A stretch of 64,000 nt of DNA from Deroplatys truncata (GCA_030765065.1 CM060988.1:176865065-176929064), one strand, 5' to 3'; shown: positions 12,096 through 24,520, numbered from the stretch's first letter. A program made the numbers and translations. Notes: generated from the sequence alone by a model not told the origin.

Positions 12096-12530
12096 ATCGT
12101 TCACAATGAAGAATAGTTTTGGAGACATTCCCAGAAAATTCGAGATGTACATTTTATTTGTCAGGAAAATACCTTAAACTTATGATACTTTAATCAAAAT
12201 CGTTAGAGCCATTTTTGAGAAAATTAAAATTTTCGAAAAATGTTCCCTGTAAAGGGTAATCTGGGGTGCGGTATTTTCTTGAAAACCTTCGTGTTGCATC
12301 CCTGGAAGATACTGAACCTAAATACCAAGTTTGGTGTTTATCCGACTGTTCGTTTCTGAGTTATGCTGTTCACAGACACACACGCGGAAATGTTTCCAAA
12401 AATGTTTTTTTTTTTTTTTTTTGGATTCAAGGGGTCTCAAAACATATATTCCCGGTAAAATCTCGGTATCGAATTTTTGGGTGGAATACAATACTTCCCC
12501 TATTTACTATACGTAGTAGAGAAAGTAAAA
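12096..12530 (+). mobile_element. Family A copy, 5'-truncated
   Basis: It begins inside the family at CGTTCACAATGAAGAA and runs to an intact 3' end, GTAGTAGAGAAAGTAAAA. The (CA) segment has shrunk to a few units and a T run has expanded nearby. Confidence 0.85.
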
Positions 12531-13062
12531 ATATGTTTCAGCCACATGACTTTCTCTACCCTCTATTGTTTATTACTGGGTGTACAAATTGTTCCTGAGA
12601 AAGCTTGTTTTATATCCATTTCATTTTAATCGAGATAAACCTTTCCGGAAATAGCTACAACACACATTTCGTTATAGGTACAAAGGGAACAGTAATACCT
12701 GGACGCTATGCGCTGGCCTCAATATTCCATATTCTTTCCACGACATCTCAAGAAACAGCTGAAAATCGTTAGGACTTCAAAAGAATGACAAATTCGAACA
12801 ATTCGTACCATTTATAACGGATATCTCGGAAATGGCTGATGCTACAAAAAGGGTTATTTGAAATAAACTGTGTGTTTTAAAGAGATCTGCATTTTATGTG
12901 TAGAACGTTTTCGTCTACCGCTTAACGTTTACCAGTATACATTATACAAAATTCCTTCTAAGCGAAGACTTCAAAGGCTATTCCCAGAAAATTTAGGTTA
13001 TACATTTAATTTGTCATGTTAATATCTTTAGTATGTGGTATTTTGATGAAAATCGTTACAGC
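12531..13062 (+). repeat. Family B copy, 3'-truncated
   Basis: It begins in CACATGACTTTCTCTACCCT directly after the preceding copy's terminal A run, in the same orientation. It is lost after the block AAAATCGTTACAGCAATTTT. Confidence 0.8.
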
Positions 13063-13160
13063 AATTTTCACTTTCTCTACTACGTATAGTAAATAGGGGA
13101 AATATTGCAATGCATAAACTTCTGTACCCACTAGGTACGTGGTAGAAAAAGTAAGAATAA
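13063..13160 (-). repeat. Family fragment, minus-strand 3' end
   Basis: It reads ACTTTCTCTACTACGTATAG and on to a second TAGGTACGTGGTAGAAAAAG motif, so two family 3' ends face each other in a small space. Confidence 0.6.
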
Positions 13161-13210
13161 ACTTTTATGAAAATAGTTTGTGAAAGAGGGTAGAACCACA
13201 GTGAAGTCGC

Positions 13211-13721
13211 AAAGCACAAGATGCAAGACTGTCATTTCTTTAGGAGATGTCACAACGTCAATAACTTAGGGAGCCACGTCTGTCGGCAGGCATTTTAGTG
13301 ATTGAGTTATCTTTTGGAATTCCCCGAGTGCTTGACGTCGACGGGCACGTTGGCTTACCTCCGTCCATTTTAATAGAGCCATTTTTCTGTGTTTACAGGA
13401 GGAATGGTCTGCTCTCCAAAGTAACAAACTGCTGGCGATTAAACCCTCGCCTGGGTTCAAGAAGAGGTAATTTCTGGGGCCCTATCAGTGAACTGCCAGC
13501 CTGGATCCACAAGGGATATCACTTTACTTGCGGACAAGGTGAGTCCATACTCGTTTCTAAGCTACGTGTTTCGCCTCTCTAAAACTTTTATCTCGGTTTG
13601 TTGTTTCAGCTTTTGTTACGGTTAGGGGAATCGATGTTCCAATTTTCGGAACTATTTCGCGAATTTTAGTGCCTTAAATCGCTTTCATGACATCCTCGAT
13701 AAATTACTGTATTTAATATTT
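13211..13721. other. Unassigned DNA
   Basis: A 94-codon open frame (13298-13582, plus) shows no motif I recognise, and I see no transposon ends. It is less AT-rich than its surroundings. Confidence 0.5.
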
Positions 13722-13800
13722 TGTGTTACACTCGCACGACACTCTCTACCCACTATCGATTATTCTTATGTAGCTTCTACAAACTATTCTTACAAAATTG
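13722..13800 (+). repeat. Family B 5'-end fragment
   Basis: It reads GTGTTACACTCGCACGACAC and on to CTACAAACTATTCTTACAAA, and stops at the SINE that follows. Confidence 0.7.
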
Positions 13801-13915
13801 GAAAGGTAGAATGAGACGACTGAAAAATTCAATGCCACAGCCGGGATTTGAACCACGGATCTCCCGGTCTCTGTCCGGTTGCTCTAACCACTGAGCTACC
13901 ATGGCAACGTGCCGG
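13801..13915 (-). mobile_element. tRNA-derived SINE head (tRNA-like sequence)
   Basis: The minus strand from about 13906 to 13831 reads GCCATGGTAGCTCAGTGG (A-box-like), an anticodon-arm region CCGGACAGAGACCGG, then GGTTCAAATCCCGGC (B box) and CTGTGGC, which can pair with the 5' GCCATGG. The predicted anticodon loop lacks the usual T at position 33, and family B sequence flanks it, so I read it as a SINE head or tRNA pseudogene rather than a working tRNA gene. Confidence 0.7.
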
Positions 13916-14040
13916 TAGGACATTAACTTTCCCAACTGATTCGCATGTTTCCCGATAAACCAAAAGGAGATCTGAAATTATATCGAGATGATATACCCCA
14001 ATGGCGACCTACAATGGTCTTACTAAATCTCAAATCAAAA

Positions 14041-14313
14041 ATCAAAATTTTTTCATTTAAAGTGTAGTTTGGGCTTAGGGAATTTCTTGAAAATATTCCT
14101 GTCGCAACCTTGGAAGATGCTGAACTTAAATACCAAGCTTCGTATTTAATCAACTTCTCGTTTGAGTTATGTGGTTCACACACACAAGCCTTTTGCTCAA
14201 CATGCTCTTTTATTCAGGGGGCCTCAAAACATGTATTTCAGGTGAAATCTCGGTATCGAATTTTTGTATGGAATACAATACTACTCTACTTATTATATGT
14301 AGTAGAGAAAGTG
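14041..14313 (+). repeat. Family B 3' part
   Basis: It resumes at the block CATTTAAAGTGTAGTTTGGG and ends at TATGTAGTAGAGAAAGTGAA. With the fragment at 13722-13800 it may be one copy with its middle replaced by the SINE and other DNA. Confidence 0.75.
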
Positions 14314-14563
14314 AAAATGAGATGAATACTTGTCAACATGCTTACCTGTGATGTTATTAAGCAATAATGTTCATATTGTGTAAATTTAAGCAAAAAATTC
14401 AATTCTCATATTTAACATTTATTTTCCCCCGAACTAATACAATAATAAAATTAATCTCTACAATTTATTTATATACTATTAAAGAGTCTAACCACGAAGT
14501 GTTTTCCTTTTATAAAAAAATAAATGCATCGTGTGGAGGAGCTTTTCAAAACAGTAAAAAAAA

Positions 14564-15461
14564 TCGGATGTGTTACACTCACATGACTTTCTCTACTCCT
14601 GTACAAACTATTTTTACAAACGCTTATTCTCCATCTACTTCATGTTAATCGAGATAAACATTTGCAGACTCTATCTTATTGCTAATTTTCTTGTAGATGT
14701 AAGGGGAATATATATTTACAACGGCAATATAGAACTACAGTAGCCTTTAAGCACATACATATCTCTTAATAGCTGGTTGCTAGGTGCAGCACCATTCCCT
14801 TTGCCACAGATTAATACTCTTTGCATATCCAAGACAAAAAATTTAATAACGAATTCCCATTTGAGAAAATAAGTATTGAAAAATTTAAGGGAATAACAAG
14901 TAATATCTCGAAAATGCTTCACTCAACAAAAAAAATGTATATGACAAATTGTGTATTTTAACGCGATCTACATTTTTTGTATAGTAAAATTGTGTCTATC
15001 TCTTATGGTTTACCAGTTATGCAAAAGTCGTTCACAATGAAGAATATTTTGGAGACATTCCCAGGAAATTCAAGATATACATTTTATTTGTCATAAAAAT
15101 ATCTAAAACATATGACATTTTAATCAAAATAGTTAGAACCATTTTTGAGAAAATTAAAATTTTCGAATAATCTTTCATGTAAAGGATACTCTGGGGTGGA
15201 GGGATTTTCTTTAAAACCTTCGTGTCGCATCCTTGGAAGATACTGAACCTAAATACCAAGTTTGGTGTTTATCCGACTGTTCGTTTCTGAGTTAGACAGA
15301 CACACACACACACACAGACACACACGGACATGTTTCCAAAAATGCTTTTTTTTGGATTCAGGAGGTCTCAAAACATGTATTTCCGGTGAAACCTCAGTAT
15401 CGAATTTTTGGGTGGAATACAATACTTCCCCTACTTACTATACGTAGTAGAGAAAGTAAAA
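14564..15461 (+). mobile_element. Family A copy, full length
   Basis: It starts TCGGATGTGTTACACTC and ends ACGTAGTAGAGAAAGTAAAA. Subterminal inverted repeat, microsatellite (about 15296-15327) and 3' hairpin are all present. It is preceded by an A-rich tract. Confidence 0.9.
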
Positions 15462-16559
15462 AGAAGTAATTACAAAATTAATATTTCTGAAACTAATTTA
15501 GAAATGTGCACGAAATTTGGTTGACACATTGTATACTAAACCTTCATTGCTGTATCAAAATTCCAAATGAATCGACCTGAAACTGTGGATTTTTGAGTTT
15601 CACAGATGGGTATCGTAAAATGCAATATACATGCATTGGAGAATCTGTTCCTCGTTCTCTAATTTGCAGTTGCCACACCTGCATCGCAATACAGATAAAA
15701 ACAGCGCTGTAGAGATTACGATACCGATTCAGTTGGCCATCACTGCTCTTCCGCGTTTTCCTTCTGGTTCACGAAGAGGTATGGGAAAGCTAGCACTATG
15801 GCTACGAACAAAAGAACGAGTTACCAGAGTCGGATGTCTCAAGGAATGCCTTGCTTTTGAAAGAAAATACAGTGTGCCAGTGTACAAGAAATTTTTCACG
15901 TTGCTAGGATACCGCTGCTTGCTCCAACAGAAAACTCTGCATTATGAAAAACATCCGAGCTAACAAAATCAAGGCTTCCGCAAAGAAGCGTAAAGAGAAG
16001 AAAGCAACACACCATAATGAGGGACATAACAGAAAAAAAATAACGAGTTAAACACGGAAAAACACTGTAAGGGGAACCAAGAGCCTTGGAATCGATTCCC
16101 ACCGCAGCGCGTTAGCCTGTAACACAAAACTGGAATATCCCTGTTAATATTCCGCACGGCCGGAATCCCACTGTGTGGAGGTTTGGACCGCGCGAGTTCC
16201 TGGCTTATGGAACGGATTAAAAGAAAAACGTATAAATAAATACAAATAAAGCGGAAAGGGTGAAAACTGCTAGGAGAAAGAAAGGCTTATGAATAATAGA
16301 AGGCGAAGGGAAAGCAAATGATCTGGCGAATATGCGCGCAGAGTTGAGCCTTGCCTAAGCTCAATTAAAATAAAAGTGTGACTTTTATCATAAAAAAGAA
16401 TAAAATCCGTTATTATACACCAATATATCGATTGTGTATGCAAAAACTCCCAGGCGGTTGCAAAAACTGTTGGCGGATTTAATCAAATACGTCTATATCT
16501 GTATACAAACAAACAGATATATGTATACAACAAACGTAAACACAATGCATCTTTAAAAA
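15462..16559. other. Unassigned DNA
   Basis: A 110-codon frame (15631-15963, plus) has no recognisable domain. I see no repeat-family sequence and no transposon ends. Confidence 0.5.
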
Positions 16560-17386
16560 TGTGATGTGTTACATTCACATGAATTACTCAACCCTCTATC
16601 GCTTATTAGTGGGTATACAAATTATTTTTACAAAAGTTTATTTTCTTATCTTCTTCATTTTAATCGAGATAAAACTTTTCGGAAATAGCATTACACACAC
16701 AATAGGAATAGCGATAATCAGATATTTTAGAACTGGACGCTATATGCTGGCCTTAAAATTCCATACTGTTTCCATGACATCGCGAGAAACAACTGAATTT
16801 CGAAAACACTTCAAAGAATGACCAAGTATCAACAATTCTAACCATTAATAACGGATATCTCGGGAATAGCTGATGCCACAAAAAAGGTTATTTGAAATAG
16901 ATTGTGTTTCATAAAGAGATCTACATTTTTTTGTGTAGTACGTTTTCGTCTATAGCTTAACGTGTACCAGTTATACAAGATTATACAAAATTCCTTCCAA
17001 ATGAAGAGGACTTCAAAGGCTATTCCCAGAAAATTTAAGATATACATTTTATGTCATGTAAATAACTTTAAGATGTGGTATTTTAATCAAAATCGTTACA
17101 GCCATTTATTACAAAATAGCAGATTTCGAAAAATCTTCCATATACAGGATAATTTGGTATAGAGAGATTTTCTTGAAAATGTTCGTGTCGTATCTTTGGA
17201 AGGTACTGAACTTAAATACCAAGTTTGGTGTTTATGCGACTTTTTGAGTTACACTGTTCACAGACACACACATTTTCATTCAAGGGGCCTCAAAACATGT
17301 ATTTCCGAAGAAATCTAGGTATCGAATTTTTGGGTGGAATGCAACACCTTTTCTATCTACTATGTATGTGGTAGCGAAAGTAAAAA
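16560..17386 (+). mobile_element. Family B copy, full length
   Basis: It starts TGTGATGTGTTACATTCACA and ends GTGGTAGCGAAAGTAAAAA. It is the first of two head-to-tail copies with no spacer between them. Confidence 0.85.
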
Positions 17387-18086
17387 TCCGATGTGTTACA
17401 TTCACATAACTTTCTCTACCCACCATACTTTTCTGTATAACCTCTACAAATTATTCTTGCAAAGGCTCATTCTTTTATCCACTCCAAGTTAATTGTGATA
17501 AAAGGTTTTTGCATAAATAGTTTGATTACGCATTTGGTTAAACGTACAAAGGGGAGAGCGATAGTCAAATGTTTAAAAGCGCGCCGTTATATGCTGGCGT
17601 TGAAATTCCAAGCTCTTTCCGCGATAGCGCGAGAAAAACATAACAGTGACAACACTTTAACAACAACGGATATCTCGGAAGTGGTTTATGCCACAACCAT
17701 CTGAAATAAACTGTGTTTTAAATATATCTACTTTTTTTGTGTAGTAAGCTTCTGTCCCTCCCTTAGGTTTCACCCGTTACACAAAATTACGCAAAATCCT
17801 TTCCGAATAAAGATTACTTTCCTAGGCTAATCCCAAAAAATTTAAGTTATACATTTTGTCATGTCAATATCTTAAACATGTGGCATTTTAATAAAATTCC
17901 CTAGAGCAATTTTTGAGAAAATAAAAAATATTGAAACTTTTTCCATGTAAAGGTTAGTTTGTAGTGGAGTTTTAAATTTATTCAGGAGGCCTCAAAACGT
18001 GTATTTCCGTTCAAATCTCGACATCAAATACTTGTGTGCAATACAATAAATACTCCCTTTTACAGTATAAGTAGGGAAAATAAAAA
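17387..18086 (+). mobile_element. Family B copy, second in tandem
   Basis: It starts TCCGATGTGTTACATTCACA directly after the previous copy's A run. The microsatellite segment is deleted. It ends AAGTAGGGAAAATAAAAAG. Confidence 0.8.
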
Positions 18087-19331
18087 GTATTAACATTCAC
18101 ATGAAATAAAAAGCATAAAAATAAATAAAACAGCTTCGTAGTGAAATGAAATTCCTGGGGGAATTGCAGAATATAGAAAAACAGAAGGGATAAGTGCAGA
18201 AATAACTTGAATAATAAAGGAAACGACAACAAAACAAATTGAATAACCCAAAAAGACACAACACCTGCAATATTGCCACGTTTCTTTATGAATTAAAAAC
18301 CAAGATGAAAGAGGAATGTATAGGAAAACGTATTAAAAGATGGCATGAACAAGAGATATGTTCATGTCATCATGCTTTGGTTGTTACTCAAATGTCTAAA
18401 GCATAAAGGAGTAGACAAAGTTCAATCCGAATAACAGGTCTTCTGATGAACCCATGGAATTTACCATGAGCGCCTGCAAGAGTAGTGTCCTCGTGCTATG
18501 CCACTAGTTAAATGAAACAATCTGAAACACATATTTTCCAATGGACAATGCTACTCAGAGAAGCTAACGAAGAAGGTGCAGTGCAACATTAATATTCTAT
18601 GGATTCGTGCCTGTACATGCACAGAAGAATTCAGAGCTTCCGCTGCGGGTGTCGAGGGTAAGAGGATAACACATATCTGTGCCAATTAGTACCTGACACT
18701 GTTCCATGTGGCAGCACGTACAAATAGAGATGCCAACATTACAAAAGGAGTTGGTACAATGCGAATTAACGCATTCATCGATATTTTTACTGCAAAAGTT
18801 AGCACAAAATCGTACTTTGTTTCACTTTTTGAGAAGTTCAGATCTTTAATTAGCAAAGGCATTTGCAATTATGTTCCTTGCAGGGATTTCCAAAGATGAG
18901 AATGGCGGTAAACCAAGAGGATTCAAATATCCAAAGCTGGCAATTTCTTCACAATGATAAAATGGACATAAAAGAAACTAAGTGTTAGAAGTGCAATATT
19001 ACAGAATCGAGGAATAGTTTGAAAATAATACTATGGACAATAATGAAGATTCAGTATCTCAAGAAGTATTCGAAGTCGAAGACGTGAATTATGAAGACCC
19101 AGGCATTGAAAAGGCATTTCTTCCTGAAAAATCCAGAAAAAAGTAATTAAAATATGTCCATTCACCTTTAATTAGGTTTAGTTTTCAATAAAGTTTGAAA
19201 TAACCTAAGTTATTATATTCGAAGTGTGCCATTTTATTATTGATTCTTAAACAGATGTAAATTAAGACAAGATACTTTACTTCCCGCCCTAGTGTATATT
19301 GTAAGTTATTACTGCTACCAAATTTATTTTG
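18087..19331. other. Unassigned AT-rich DNA with a small acidic ORF
   Basis: No known element is seen. At 19033-19146 (plus) a 37-codon frame encodes an acidic peptide (MDNNEDSVSQEVFEVEDVNY...) ending in SRKK. It is followed by AATAAA at about 19187. It could be the tail of a decayed coding sequence, but nothing upstream supports that. Confidence 0.4.
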
Positions 19332-20176
19332 GTAGACATAGTTTGAGGCAGTATTTTTAACACTTAAATAATTTCAGTCTAATTATATAATATGTAAATT
19401 CAATAATAGCCCGCTTTGAAGCAATATGTGTATGTAATAATTGGTAAAATCTATGTAACAGTCATTGCATATGCTTATATTATTGTATACATGTTCAATA
19501 ATGTTATGTGAATATATTACGTAATTTAATAATGTCGGAGCTGTGAGAAATAGGTCAAAAGTTACTAACAAAGAGGTAACAATGAGGTAACCTCGAGTCA
19601 ATAATGAGTAAGAAAGTTTAACAGTACTACTTGTGATTCTTGGAGCAACAATAATGTAATTTTAGTGACAGTTTAAAATTAGCCAATCAACAACCAGAAA
19701 AAGCTTTAGTTAAATGCAGGTATTCTATTGGAGTAGGATTAGCCAATCAGAGACTTGAAATACAGAAATTTACAAGTTTAGACGGTTGAAATCAATTCAG
19801 TTGCCTCCAAACAGTGCTCATAACCAGACGTGTTGCCTTCAGGCAGTGCTCATAACTGGATGCGTTGTTTGTGTGTCCTCGAGAGATTTAATATGTATTA
19901 GTGTGAGACGAAAAATAAGTTTACGTGTTAAAAAAAAGTGCCATTAATTAATAAAATAATCTCAGAGCTCTCTATATCAGTGAAGTGCTATTTAATTTGC
20001 GTCAAGGATTAAGAAAAGGGAGTGAATTAAAACTAAAAATCTGTGTAAGCCTACATTCTTGTCGCATCACGCCCTGCCAAGATATCCATGTCTAAAATAA
20101 TACTGACGCAACTGAGGTAAACATAAATATAATATCTAAAGAAACAGTCAAATTACAAAGCCAATATTTTTAAAAA
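19332..20176 (+). mobile_element. LTR-like dispersed repeat, copy 1, left part
   Basis: It matches, block by block, the sequence at 34637-35345: TGAGGCAGTATTTTTAACAC at the start, ACATGTTCAATAATGTTATG, CAGTGTGAGACGAAAA-like, and GTGTAAGCCTACATTCTT. The match continues after the family A insertion at 21110. This copy carries about 250 bp (around 19620-19870) missing from the other. It may be a solo LTR or LTR plus leader; no retroviral-type coding sequence is nearby. Confidence 0.65.
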
Positions 20177-21109
20177 TCTGATGTGTTCACTCACATGACT
20201 TTCTCTACTCATGTACAAACTATTTCTACAAACCCTTATTCTCCATCTACTTCATGTTAATGAGATAAACATTTGCAGACTCTATCTTATTGCTAATTTT
20301 GTTGTAGATGTAAGGGGAATATATATTTACAAGGGCAATATAGAAATACAGTAGCCTTTAAGCACATACATATCTCTTAATAGCTGGTTGCTAGGTGCAG
20401 CACCATCCCCTTTCCCACAGATTAATACTCTTTGAATATCCAAGACAAAAAAATGAATAACGAATTCCCATTCGAGAAAATAAGTATTGAAAAATTTAAG
20501 GGAATAACAAGTAATATCTTGAAAATGGTTCACTCAACAAAAAAAATGTATATGACATAAATTGTGTATTTTAACGCGATCTACATTTTTGGTGTAGTAA
20601 AATTTTGTCTATCTCTTATGGTTTACCAGTTATGCAAAAGTCGTTCAGAATGAAGAACACTTTTGGAGACATTCCCAGGAAATTCAAGATATACATTTTA
20701 TTTGTCATAAAAATATCTTAAACATATGATATTTTAATCAAAATCGTTAGCCATTTTTGAGAAAATTAAAATTTTCGAAAAATGTTCCATGTAAAGGGTA
20801 ATCTGGGGTGGGGGTATTTTCTTGAAAACCCTCGTGTCGCATCCCTGGAAGATACTGAACCTAAATACCAAGTTTGGTGTTTATCCGACTGTTCGTTTCT
20901 GAGTTATGCTGTTCACAGACAGACACACACACACACACACACACACAGACACACAGACACACAGACACACACACGGACATGTTTCCAAAAATGCTTTTTT
21001 TGGATTCAGGAGGTCTCAAAACATGTATTTCCGGTGAAATCTCGGTATCGAATTTTTGGGTGGAATACAATACTTCCCCTACTTACTATACGTAGTAGAG
21101 AAAGTAAAA
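20177..21109 (+). mobile_element. Family A copy inserted in LTR-like repeat
   Basis: It starts TCTGATGTGTTCACTCACAT after TTTTTAAAAA and ends CGTAGTAGAGAAAGTAAAAA before TTGGGACAAAGG. Because both flanks belong to a repeat that also exists uninterrupted at 34637-35345, this copy fixes the element's ends well. The microsatellite is at 20914-20974. Confidence 0.9.
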
Positions 21110-21196
21110 ATTGGGACAAAGGCTACCGGGTACCATACGTGCGGTTGCAACTCTACAAGTTCGGTTCCCCAACAGTTGAAATATAATACAACTCCT
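21110..21196 (+). mobile_element. LTR-like dispersed repeat, copy 1, right part
   Basis: It reads TTGGGACAAAGGCTACCGG and on to GGTTCCCCAACAGTTGAAAT, matching about 35238-35345 of the second copy. Confidence 0.7.
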
Positions 21197-22228
21197 ATTT
21201 TAAATTGGCTTCCATACGTGTTGCAAATAACGTAACAAACCATCTACAAGGTTTCCTTGGAAACGAATCCATGCGTTGGAATTCTAAATATCCTTGTATA
21301 AATATCATCGGGAAGACGTAGAAAGCACACGAACGTGCAAATAAAGCAATTATATATTAAATGTAGACATTTATTTGGAAAGCTTAGAGCGTGCGTTACG
21401 GAAACAGAACGAATTTGATAATATTCGTGTCTAATTTCCAGCAGGTAATCATCGTTGTAATCTGGTGGTATATCAGTAGTTTCATGCTTCGGCCGCCAGT
21501 GGATCCTACATCAGTATTACAAACCAAAAACACTGAATTTCGCTACAGGTACAAAATTCCGCTACATTCCCATACAAAAATACTACATTGTTGGTGATTT
21601 ATGGCTATTTTAGTGGCATGAATTTATCTTTTGCTTCAGTAATTAAGTTAAAATGAATTTAATCATTGTACATCTCTTAGTAAAATGTAAATAAACTAAT
21701 TTACTGATTTCCACCGTGTTTTAAAAGTTCACTTCCTTTTGCCCCCAAAACTGTCTTCTTTAACAGAGTGTAACCTTTTCGAGAAAAAAAATCTTTCAAC
21801 GACTTATACGAAAACTACGGTTTTCTCACTTCTCATATTTCGACACTTTTCCAGAGTACTCCGTCCCCCAACCTCTTAGGAATGGAGTACCCTTTATTTA
21901 TTGCATAATTGGTAATTAAAATGACTAAATTAATGTTGTATAACTTTTTACATGTTGAAGTCAAACTTCTTTAGGCGCGGTAGGGTAACTGGCCTGGATC
22001 AGACGAAAAGTGAAACGCATGAGTTGGCCTGATCGAGAAACTCCAACCGGCAGTTGAGCAAACAGAGAAGGAGAATCATTTCTACTCTCTCCGGCGCATG
22101 CGCCGCGTATACTGTGTTAATGCGTAGCATAGGGAACCAGTAGACCCTTGCGTATTATACTGTATATTAGCTGAACACGTATTATAATTATATTATTATT
22201 GAACTCTGTCTTATTGGCCTACATTATT
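21197..22228. other. Unassigned DNA
   Basis: No gene or repeat family is recognised. A GC-rich patch at about 21980-22110 includes GGCGCATGCGCCGCG, a short palindrome. Confidence 0.5.
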
Positions 22229-22492
22229 GAAGGTGCAGCATTGTTGGGAAACGATCTGGACGAAATGCCAATGATTATGAGTGGTGATTTCAACATCAAC
22301 TTCAAGTCAGATTTGAGAATCGGTGGACATCAACCACTGATAAGATTTTTGGAGAAAAATTCAAGTTAAAATTGAACACTGACAAAGCTCAATCTACAAC
22401 CGGATCAGGATCTACCATCGACGCAGTGTTCTCTCGTTATTTAGAACATTTACAGTCTAAATTATTTGTATCATACTTCAGCTGTCATAAAC
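22229..22492 (+). pseudogene. Endonuclease/exonuclease/phosphatase (EEP) domain fragment
   Basis: The reading begins EGAALLGNDLDEMPMIMSGD, with the EEP motif SGDFNIN. After a one-base frameshift near 22355 it continues LNTDKAQSTTGSGSTIDAVF and on to SYFSCHKPY (the D of STIDAVF and the final H fit the EEP pattern). From memory, this type accompanies Helitron/Helentron or other endonuclease-bearing transposon proteins in insects; a LINE origin is the alternative. It stops where a minus-strand family A copy begins. It is only about 88 codons and has at least one frameshift. Confidence 0.6.
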
Positions 22493-22497
22493 CCTAT

Positions 22498-23294
22498 TTA
22501 TTTTCTCTACTACGTAGAGTAAGTAGGGGAAGTATTGTATTCCACCCAAAAATTCGATACGAAGATTTCACCGGAAATACATGTTTTGGAAACATGTCCG
22601 TGTGTGTGTGTCTGTGAACAGCATAACTCAGAAACGAACAGTCGGATAAACACCAAACTTGGTATTTAGGTTGAGTATCTTCCAAGGATGCGACACGAAG
22701 GTTTTCAAGAAAATCCCCCCCACCCCAGATTACCCTTTACATGGAACATTTTTCGAAAATTTTAATTTTCTCAAAAATGGCTGAAACGATTTTGATTAAA
22801 ATATTATATATTTAAGATACTTTCATGACAAATGAAATGTATATCCCGAATTTTCTGGGAATGTCTCCAAAAGTATTCATTGTGAACGACTTTTGCATAA
22901 CTGGTAAACCATAACAGACAAAATTTTACTGCACAAAAAATGTAGAATGCGTTAAAATACACAATTTATGTCATATACATTTTTTTTGGAGTGAACTATT
23001 TTCGAGATATTGCTTGTTATTCCCTTAAATTTTCCAATACTTATACTTTTCTCAAATTCGTAATTCATTTTTTTTTTATGTCCTGGACATGCAAAGAGAA
23101 TGGAATACTAGACATAGCAACCAGCTCTTAAAATATTTGACTAACGCTTAAAGCCTACCATATTCCCTTGGCATCTACAAGAAAACTAGCAATAAGATTA
23201 ATATCTGGATTAACATGAAGCATATGGAGAATATGCGTCTGTAAAAATAATCTGCACAAGAGTAGAGAAAGTCATGTGAGTGTAACACATCAGA
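22498..23294 (-). mobile_element. Family A copy, minus strand
   Basis: It reads TTTCTCTACTACGTAGAGTA at the left (the element 3' end) and AGAGAAAGTCATGTGAGTGT followed by AACACATCAGA at the right (the element 5' end). The segment between the microsatellite and CATGTTTTG is shortened. Confidence 0.88.
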
Positions 23295-23904
23295 TTTTTT
23301 CTTTCTTGAAGTATTAATGGAAATTGAGTAATTGATTCTTCAATCACTATCCTACAGGCGGCTAAGGTAAGATACCAGGAAGATCCCCACTAGTCTGTAC
23401 TGCAGCATGTGTCAGCAGCTCTGCAATTGGCGGGCAACAAGTTGCCAAGCCCTTAAGTCGGATGGCTGTCACGTAGTGCTGCTAAAAGACCAAGAACAGC
23501 CACTGCAAGTGAAACATCAGGATATGAGGACACGTACACCTGTCTTACCCCTGGGCCAAGTAACGTCGTCGTCAAACTCGAGTATGACTCCGCATATTTA
23601 TGTACATGTACGGCGAAGAAACCCGGGCTCCCTTATCCAGGTGCTGCAACTTCTGCCACGAAAATAAACTGCCGACGAGGTAATCTGCATAATTAAAACA
23701 TGTAGGGGAAGATGGAACGAGGTGTCTCTGACTCGCATTCGGGGAAGACTCCGGCTTCAAATCTCGTGTAATGACTACCCTGCCTTAAATATTTTCGCGG
23801 CTTCCTTCAGTTCACAGGTAAATAAACACTGCACTGAATATGTCAATACCACGACACCAGAGTTATACCCAGTGCATTACTGAAGACAACTATGTAACAA
23901 CAAA
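23295..23904. other. Unassigned DNA
   Basis: An 86-codon frame (23407-23667, plus) carries no recognisable motif. I see nothing else. Confidence 0.5.
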
Positions 23905-24460
23905 TCTGATGTTACATTCACATGACTTTCTCTACCCTCTATCGCGTATTTGTGGGTATATAAACTATTCTTACCAAAGCTTATTTCTATGTCTGCTACA
24001 TTTAATCCAAATAAACCTTTGCAGAAATAGCTACATTACACATTTCGTTATAGACACAAAGAGAACAGCGATAGTCAAATGTTTAACAACTGGACGCTAT
24101 ATGCTGGCCTTAAAATTCCATACTGTTTCCATGACATCGCGAGAAAACAAGTGGATGTTGACAGAACTTAAGAGAATGACCAAAAAATGAACAATTCGAA
24201 CCTTTAATAACCGCCTATGCCAAAGAAAACTTATTTGAAATAAACTGTGTTTTAAAGGGATCTACATTTATACAAGATTATACAAAATTGTTTCCTAATG
24301 AAGTGAACTTCAAAGGCTATTCCCAGAAAATTCAAGATATACATTTTATTTATCATCTAAATATCTTTCATATATAGCATTTTAATCAAAATAGTAGCCA
24401 TTTTTTAGAAAATCAAAGATTTCGAAAAATCTTTCATGTAAAGGGTTGTCTGGGGTACGG

Positions 24461-24463
<3 letters not shown>

Positions 24464-24519
<56 letters not shown>
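24464..24519 (+). repeat. (CT)n(CA)n microsatellite in family B
   Basis: About 21 CT units are followed by about 7 CA units, at the usual microsatellite position of the family. Confidence 0.95.

Positions 24520-24520
<1 letters not shown>

Noticed and set aside
13831-13906. tRNA gene on the minus strand
   Set aside because: Arms can be drawn, but the anticodon loop lacks T33, the anticodon stem has a mismatch, and it sits inside a repeat copy. A SINE head is more likely.
15631-15963. 110-codon ORF as a host exon
   Set aside because: No recognisable motif and no convincing splice context or neighbouring exon.
19033-19146. Small acidic gene MDNNEDSVSQ...
   Set aside because: Only 37 codons, no upstream coding support and no known domain. 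It is noted within the unassigned block instead.
20782-21186. 134-codon ORF with His-Thr repeats as a novel secreted protein
   Set aside because: It is the family A sequence with its CA microsatellite read as His-Thr. The same DNA is also open in another frame and on the other strand.
22080-22110. Regulatory palindrome GGCGCATGCGCCGCG
   Set aside because: A single short palindrome without any gene nearby; this is expected by chance in a GC-rich patch.
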